Positions 58,377-64,000 of a DNA stretch of 64,000 nucleotides are shown piece after piece. Location: the NCBI GenBank assembly GCA_028554755.1, contig JAPTOF010000014.1:7192001-7256000 (forward strand), read 5' to 3'. Position 1 is the first letter of the stretch. Each line of letters opens with the position of its first letter. The notes below the pieces were generated by a model, which searched no databases, was not told the DNA's origin, and saw only the letters and a list, made by a program, of their open reading frames with translations. The DNA is from Cordia subcordata. Lineage: Eukaryota; Streptophyta; Magnoliopsida; Boraginales; Cordiaceae. The position numbers and the translations under genes are program-made.

Positions 58377-59324
58377 ACTGAATTTTTTTTCTATTTTGGA
58401 CTTAACCCAAGTCTAAAAGAGAAACCTTCTTTTTTATTCGTTTGAACTAACTCAAGTCCAAACCCAAAAAAGAAATTCCTTTTTTTTCCCCTTTTTAGAC
58501 TACTACAAGCCCAAAAAACCCAAAAAATCCAAGACTCCAACCCAATAAACCAAGACCTAAATCCTAACCAATACGAACAAGGCCACTACCTTTGGCCCGA
58601 TTCGAATACCCAAACCCAAAGCCTAACCAAACTACCCGACCCAACTACTTTGCCTGAATCAAGTCCTGATCCAACTAAAATTACCCGAAACCAAAAACCC
58701 AAAAAACCCGTGAAGAGTTTTCTTCTTTGCTTGTTTCTTAAGCTCTAAACAAGCCGAACCCGACTCGTTACTAATAGTCGCTATTCCAGCCACAAAACTC
58801 GACGCCGGCAACACCACGGCGATCTTTAGCCGACAACGAGCTCCCCTGTACCAATCTCATGCTGATTGCACCAACGGAGAACCACTAAAATCTCCGTCAT
58901 AACCACGACATTCAAGGCCTTCTCTGATGCAATTTTAGCCGCCAATCAATATGTTGCAAGCTTCAACACAACCTCCACTCAACAGCGACCTCACCACCAC
59001 TCTTTAATTACCAAATAACCTATCGAAATTCCACCGTCCTCAAGCTCACCTTCGCAAAAGTAAAGCTTCTCCTTGGTGTTGATTTTAGCCTTATTTCTTG
59101 ACAAAAGCACCACCGACGAGCTCCTCTTTCGATAAGGAGTCCATCAGTACCAAGCGTCGGTGATTTCATTACTCCGATGAGCAGGTTCAAACAGGGCACA
59201 AAATGGGTTCATTTAAGGCACTGTTTGGCTTTAGCAATTTTGGTTTCTAAGACTCTCTTTGGTTTTTGCTCTTTTGTTCTGAGTTTTGTCTTTCTTTTTC
59301 CCTCAAGCAATTGAATAAACTCAA

Positions 59325-59337
59325 GCTCTAAATATCA
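59325..59337 (-). other. Decayed primer-binding site of Copia B
   Basis: The + strand reads GCTCTAAATATCA at the position of element A's GCTCTGATACCA. It is recognisable but mutated. Confidence 0.6.
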
Positions 59338-59340
59338 GTT

Positions 59341-59664
59341 TGTTAAGAAAAAACACGCATAAATGAAGAACACGAGAAGAAAAGAACATAAGAGAATTAT
59401 GTAGTTCGGCCTAAAAGCTTATGTCCATGGGCAGTAGAGAATAATTTCCCTATTGATTGCGAATATTACAAAGCTTCTCAATTTGGTCTCTCTCCAACAA
59501 ATGATACAATGTGCTAGCCTCTATTTATCATACACAGGTTTCCTAAACAGTATACTACTCAAATAAGACAACATATTAATTTTCTGCTAACAAGCTAGTA
59601 AGATAACTTACTAACAAGACAATTTGCTTTTCTTATTGCCCAAGAATACGGGTCATAATCAACA
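59341..59664 (-). repeat. 5' LTR of Copia B
   Basis: The 324-bp LTR runs TGTTA...CAACA. It is shortened by small deletions relative to 53606-53937. Confidence 0.88.
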
Positions 59665-59669
59665 ACACT

Positions 59670-61026
59670 CTATCAAAGTATATTTAACCTATCTAACCAT
59701 ATATATACCATTTCGACTATCAAAATAATGTATTCAATTGCCTCCCTTTTCTATGAAATATTTACTATTTAGGCCACTAAAGATGTTTTTTGACCAATAG
59801 CTATGTAGAGCATATTATATGTGACCTCGTTGACTAAGAATTGTATTTGTGGTTATTGCTATTTTACTGGTCTGCCTTGTTGGTATAAAATGTGGGGAAA
59901 AATACTTAAAACATGAGAAAATTTAAAATGTGGGTTCAAGGCGTATTGCAAATGTTACTTTCGTTAAGGATTATTTACCTCCACCAACCTGATGTGCCAA
60001 GGCAAATGTGCAAATATCCTTTCGGATACAATGATGCTGACAACTTGAATTGATTTGCAACACTAATTCAAGTTCCTAGCACTCACAGAAAGAAAGCAGG
60101 GATATCTAGTGCTCTAATAAGTAGATTTCCCGTAGTAAAATTTACTCAAAGCTTAATCCGGAAGAATGTGGACAAAGTGGGATTAGCATTGGATGGTTTT
60201 CATGCCTTTGAAGGCTTCTAGTAATGTCTATTTAAAGAGCATTTTGTGTTTGATATGAATAGACACACTTGTTGGAGGTTGAACTACCAATAATATCTTT
60301 TCAAACAAACACCGACTATCATATATATTTTGACTTTATTGGTTGACTCTGTAGATCGACTAGAATTGTCCAGTAGACCTATTCTTTGACCTGTAGAATC
60401 AGAATGCTTTCTAACCATACCAATCGACCTGCTAGTCGACCTGTACAACTAGCGACAATCTAGTGAGTTTTGAAAATTACTCCAACATGCCTGTTCCCAA
60501 TAATTAATTTTTTGTGACCATGTCTTATAAGGACAGCAAATCAATAATAGTAAGACCCAGATTGAAGAGGTTTGTGTATAGAATGCTGTAAAATGATAAT
60601 CATATATGTGTGCATTGCAGATCACAGACGTCGACCTGAGTAGAGCTTATTAGAGCCGGGAATTCGACAAGCCCAACAACTTCCTCCAGTTGATCAGATC
60701 GTCCTGTACCAACTAGATGAGCACTTTCTGATAATCAGCAATGCAAAAAATCTAAGCAAGCACTTCTTATAGAGCCCAATGAAGAACTTCTATACCTGCT
60801 CCTTTTGGATGACTGAAAAGTAAGACATCAACATTGAAGTATACAAAAATGCAGTGGGAGCCAACACTTCTTTTCATCAGATTGTATGCTCACCCACAAG
60901 GCAATTTGTTTGACTTTTACAAGTTCACCATGTTATCAAAAGAAAAATATTATTCATTACCTAGGAGAATAAATGTTCTGCCAATATTAGTTTGGCTGTC
61001 ATATCAGATGCAATAAAGCCAGGAGC
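59670..61026. other. Intergenic region, no supported gene
   Basis: I see no recognisable coding sequence. The tract at 60340-60760 with repeated TCGACCTG phrases may be a retroelement remnant. The rest of the CCoAOMT gene is not here. Confidence 0.5.
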
Positions 61027-61427
61027 TATAACATTGGATTTTTTTTTACCCAATTTAAAAAATATCATGCAAAATTAACTTAATTCGTATAACGTTTTCA
61101 AAAATAACCCAAACTGGTTCCAAAAACGTTTTGCACGTATTCCCAGAACGCGGATCGTTGTTTGTAACAGCCACGTTCAAAATAAGAACGCGGCCGCGTT
61201 CTATAAATTCCATAAATTCTCACCAGCGCCCATTTTTTCTCATTTCACCATTTGCAATTCAAAAAAATTTCCCTAACCCCCCGACGAAATCTTTTAGTTT
61301 TTCAGCCACATTGCGAAGGATATAGCCTTGATCTTGTAAGTTATTTATTTTATGTTGTTTTTTGCAATTGTATTTAAGTTATATAATTTGTTTTTAGTTT
61401 GTGTAATTTTTGTTTTGATAGTTAATT

Positions 61428-61522
61428 TTAGTTTATGTTAATTTGTATTTTAATTGTTGTTAGTTTAAGGAATGAATAATTGTTGTTAGAATTATAGATT
61501 AGGTTTTTTAACATAATTTCAG

Positions 61523-61612
<90 letters not shown>

Positions 61613-62388
61613 TACTACTACTACTACTACTACTACTATTATTGATATTATTATAATTATTTATTGGATGTTTGGTGACCTTGTACCTGCTTGTCGTGTA
61701 GAATTTAGTCCTGGCAGTATGGAATTCCACTACTTCCTCCTCATCTACCTCTGGCTCTGCATCGACATTTGGTCCTTCTATCTCGTTCTCAATTTGGTAG
61801 TTCAAACTTGCTTTTGAGACTACATCTTCTTGATCGTTCAATTCACCGTCCTCATTTTCTTCGTCTGCCTCTGACAAAATAGTATCTGCATGACATCACA
61901 TCTCTCCTCCGTGCCACCGCCATGATGAGAGGGTCCTCCGACTTCAAAAGTGGACTGTGGTTGGGGGGAAAGGGGAAAAGTGGCAAACTCTGTCGCTGTT
62001 GTTGCAATATTGATATATTCATCTTCTTTATACGATGGTGCTGCATTTAGGTCCGGCATGTTGGATTGGTACGAGACATCAGCCATTTGTTGCGGCATAT
62101 GCACGTCATCAGACTGAACGTCCACTATTACGTGCGCGACACAACGGTTCCAATCACAGCGAGCTGTGCCATACATCTCCCGCATATCTTTATCATCAAT
62201 TATTGCAATTGGAAAATAATAAATCTATTGCAATGTAACATCTCATCTAGGGTCACGATAGCATAAGTTAACCCTATCAATGATCGGACGCAACCGTAAT
62301 TTTCTAATAACACGAGAAACAAATTGATCGTAAGTTGTATCGGGACGAATTTTGATTTTGTGTGGTATATTTGGACTTCTATAATCAA
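61428..62388 (-). pseudogene. MuDR-type transposase N-terminal remnant with poly-Asn/Ser expansion
   Basis: Minus-strand pieces at 62388-62200 (YDQFVSRVIRKLRL-type frame nearby), 62185-61838 (DVHMPQQMADVSY, PDLNAAPSY, FPLSPQPQSTFEVGG) and 61877-61428 (an acidic stretch DVDAEPEVDEEEVVEF-like) resemble the region before the catalytic domain in plant MULE transposases. In the last piece the frame runs through AGT and AAT repeats, giving a run of Ser followed by about 29 Asn. The DDE core and zinc knuckle are missing. The identification rests on context and general resemblance. Confidence 0.5.
61524..61637. repeat. ATT/ACT compound microsatellite
   Basis: Twenty-nine perfect ATT units (61524-61610) are followed by nine ACT units (61611-61637). 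Confidence 0.97.
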
Positions 62389-63055
62389 GATCCTAATCGG
62401 TCATTATTGTGTGACCGCCTAGTATAAAAGAACAGTAATCTCGATTGAATTAATTCTTTTGGGTGCTTTGGTAGAAACTTATAGTGACAAATGGAATGAA
62501 TTTGGTAGAAAGTTTATTTGGTAGAAAGTGGAATGATGAGTAATGGATTGAATGAGCTGGTAGAGGAAGGGTGGGGTTTATATAGGCAAAAAAATGCATT
62601 CTGGGAGTGCGATTTCTGAAATTTTCTGTGACGTGAAGTGACTAGAGCATGATTGATGGCAGGGAATATATTCCAATTACATGCAAATGCACTCTCAGAA
62701 TGCGTTGCTAAGAATAAATTCTCTTCCCCGCAGTCAAATCAAATCTGGAATCAAATCTGCTAGGGTTGTAGGGAAAACCTAGAAAACGGGTTCCGGAAAT
62801 GCGGAACGCATTCTGGGAATGCGGGTGCACTCCAAGAGCGCGATTGCACTCCTGGAGCACTTTCCGCCTTCTGGGAATGCGTTTTGGGTTCTGGGAAGGC
62901 GTGAAGCGCGTTTTCAGAACCAATTTGGGTTATTTTTGAAAACGTAAAACGAATTGGGTTAGTTTTGCATGGTATTTTAAAAATTGGGTCAAAAAAAAAT
63001 CCGTACAACGTTAACCTGGAAAAGAAAAGAAAAAGCTTTTTGTTAAAAGTATTAA

Positions 63056-63286
63056 GGGCCTATTTGGATTGGCTTTTTTTTCCAGGAAAAAAATACTTTT
63101 TTTTCCTGAAAAAATTACATTAAATTTGCAATAACTATTTGATTTGGCTTCCAAAAAAACTGAAACTCTGAAAAAAGTTCAAATATAACTTTTTTTAGAA
63201 GCCAGAATTTTCAGCTTATACAAAAAGTTATTTTTCAAAAGTTGTTAAAAAAAGTGCTTTTGAAAAAAGCCAATTCAAACGAGCCC
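63056..63286. mobile_element. Tourist-like MITE, copy 4
   Basis: The 231-bp element begins GGGCCTATTTGGATTGGCTT and ends with the inverted AAAGCCAATTCAAACGAGCCC. It is flanked by TAA on both sides (63053-63055 and 63287-63289), the 3-bp target of PIF/Harbinger elements. It is the best-preserved member of the family in this window. Confidence 0.72.
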
Positions 63287-63289
63287 TAA

Positions 63290-64000
63290 CACTACCATTG
63301 GTTATATATATAATTTCATTTCAAAACAATGGCAAATTATCATGTCCTAGGTACAATTTTACGAAAAAAGAAACAAAAGAACACTAATGATTAACTAAAT
63401 ATACTCACATTGATGTTATTTTATAATTTATCTTTTGATCATAAAATTATATTATCATGACTCAGAATTAAAGAATTTATTATCAAATTAATTTATGACA
63501 ATATTTCAACTTATTCCAAACGAGCCCCTGAAGCATGTTACAGTAGATGTGCTATCCTTATCCTCAATCAATGCACAGGCTATCGAGTTGTGTGCCCTTG
63601 TGAATTGCCTCTATCATTGACAACTCGTAATAAATTTGTATAACAAAGGAGTGTGTCATCTCCGTACCTTGGTGACTTTACAAAGAATGGTACATAATGG
63701 CGTCTTAAGTGTTCAATAGAGTGGTTAAATAATTACATGTGGTAAATATATCAACTTCATTTTTATGCCCTTACATTCCATATATTCTTTATCGATTGAC
63801 TTTTTTAAGACATGAATTAGATACATTGTGACACAAGATCACTTGTAACATTCTGCTAAATTTACACTCTGTTTGAATTGAAGGGGGAAAATTGAATAAA
63901 AGAAAGGAAATGATTATAAAAAAAAAGGAGAAAGGATGAGTAATCAATGTTTAGATTAGGATATTTTTCTTAAAAAAAGAAATATAAAAGGTTATGAATA
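63290..64000. other. AT-rich intergenic region to the window end
   Basis: No gene, RNA or bounded element is seen. Confidence 0.6.

Larger units (their letters stand above)
53606..59664 (-). mobile_element. Copia LTR retrotransposon B, older relative of A, minus strand
   Basis: The 6059-bp element has LTRs that begin TGTTA and end CAACA, flanked by TCACT (53601-53605) and ACACT (59665-59669), 4 of 5 identical. Its internal order and protein pieces match element A throughout. The LTRs (332 and 324 bp) differ far more from each other than A's do, roughly one site in seven by eye, with indels. The polyprotein is split into many short frames. It is an old insertion of the same family. Confidence 0.9.
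61036..63003 (-). mobile_element. Internally deleted Mutator-like element (MULE)
   Basis: The ends form an inverted repeat of about 80 bp: the left end starts GGATTTTTTTTTACCCAATT and the complement of the right end starts GGATTTTTTTTTGACCCAAT. Both contain TACGTTTTCAAAAATAACCC-like segments. The flanks TATAACATT (61027-61035) and TACAACGTT (63004-63012) match 7 of 9, as for a decayed MULE 9-bp TSD. Subterminal palindromic motifs around CATTCTGGGAATG recur near the right end. The interior holds only N-terminal transposase-related coding sequence, so the element is non-autonomous. Confidence 0.75.

Noticed and set aside
60834..61016. 60-codon frame (AHPQGNLFDFYKFTM) as a gene fragment
   Set aside because: No family could be named with confidence and no flanking exons were found.
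1..64000. CRISPR arrays, prokaryotic operons, organellar inserts
   Set aside because: No spaced direct-repeat array, Shine-Dalgarno-led gene cluster or recognisable chloroplast or mitochondrial gene sequence was seen.

Overview
This is a piece of a flowering-plant nuclear genome, most likely a eudicot. It is AT-rich and sparsely genic. The genes have GT-AG introns, the protein families are plant-specific, and the transposons are typical plant types (Copia, hAT, CACTA, Mutator-like, Tourist MITEs, tRNA-derived SINE-like repeats). No prokaryotic or organellar gene organisation is visible, and I see no CRISPR array.

Three intact-looking host genes lie on the + strand. They are a type III ACC synthase (ACS7-like, 7726-9554, four exons, 439 aa), the mitochondrial ATP synthase subunit g (34897-37335, two coding exons, 122 aa) and a secretory phospholipase A2 (48232-51410, four exons, 157 aa, 12 mature cysteines, C-terminal KLEL). 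A fourth, truncated gene head at 52799-53297 matches the start of caffeoyl-CoA O-methyltransferases. From memory, the Arabidopsis neighbours At4g26200-26210-26220 (ACS7, ATP synthase g, CCoAOMT7) and At2g19680-19690 (ATP synthase g, PLA2-beta) look like two partial descendants of this order, so the window may preserve the unfractionated ancestral block.

Layout: 1-7.7 kb is intergenic with small MITEs (a CACTA type with TSD AAT, a foldback, a Tourist-like element). 7.7-9.6 kb is ACS. 9.6-14.7 kb is intergenic with a non-autonomous hAT, a Tourist-like MITE and a SINE-like fragment. 14747-20505 is a complete young Copia element (A) in minus orientation. 20.5-25.9 kb is AT-rich desert. 25.9-29.1 kb is a chimeric pseudogene tract: a copy of the head of the ATP synthase g gene joined to a broken ARM/TOG-repeat gene. 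29.34-29.6 kb is a candidate Pol III ncRNA unit. 30.87-31.73 kb is a long-TIR element. 33.6-37.7 kb is ATP synthase g. 38360-47671 is a hAT element with a perfect 8-bp TSD, carrying a SKP1-like fragment and invaded by a second hAT (43069-47440). 48.2-51.4 kb is PLA2, 52.8-53.3 kb the CCoAOMT fragment, 53606-59664 an older Copia element (B) related to A, 61036-63003 a deleted Mutator-like element and 63056-63286 a Tourist MITE.

The host genes do not form a pathway. The spaces between them have been expanded by transposons, all of whose coding genes here are broken. Main leads: the ancestral gene block, the SKP1 fragment inside a nested hAT pair, the USE/TATA/T-run ncRNA candidate, a dense TTGAC (W-box core) array in both Copia leaders, and a recently inserted Copia copy with a destroyed RT active site.
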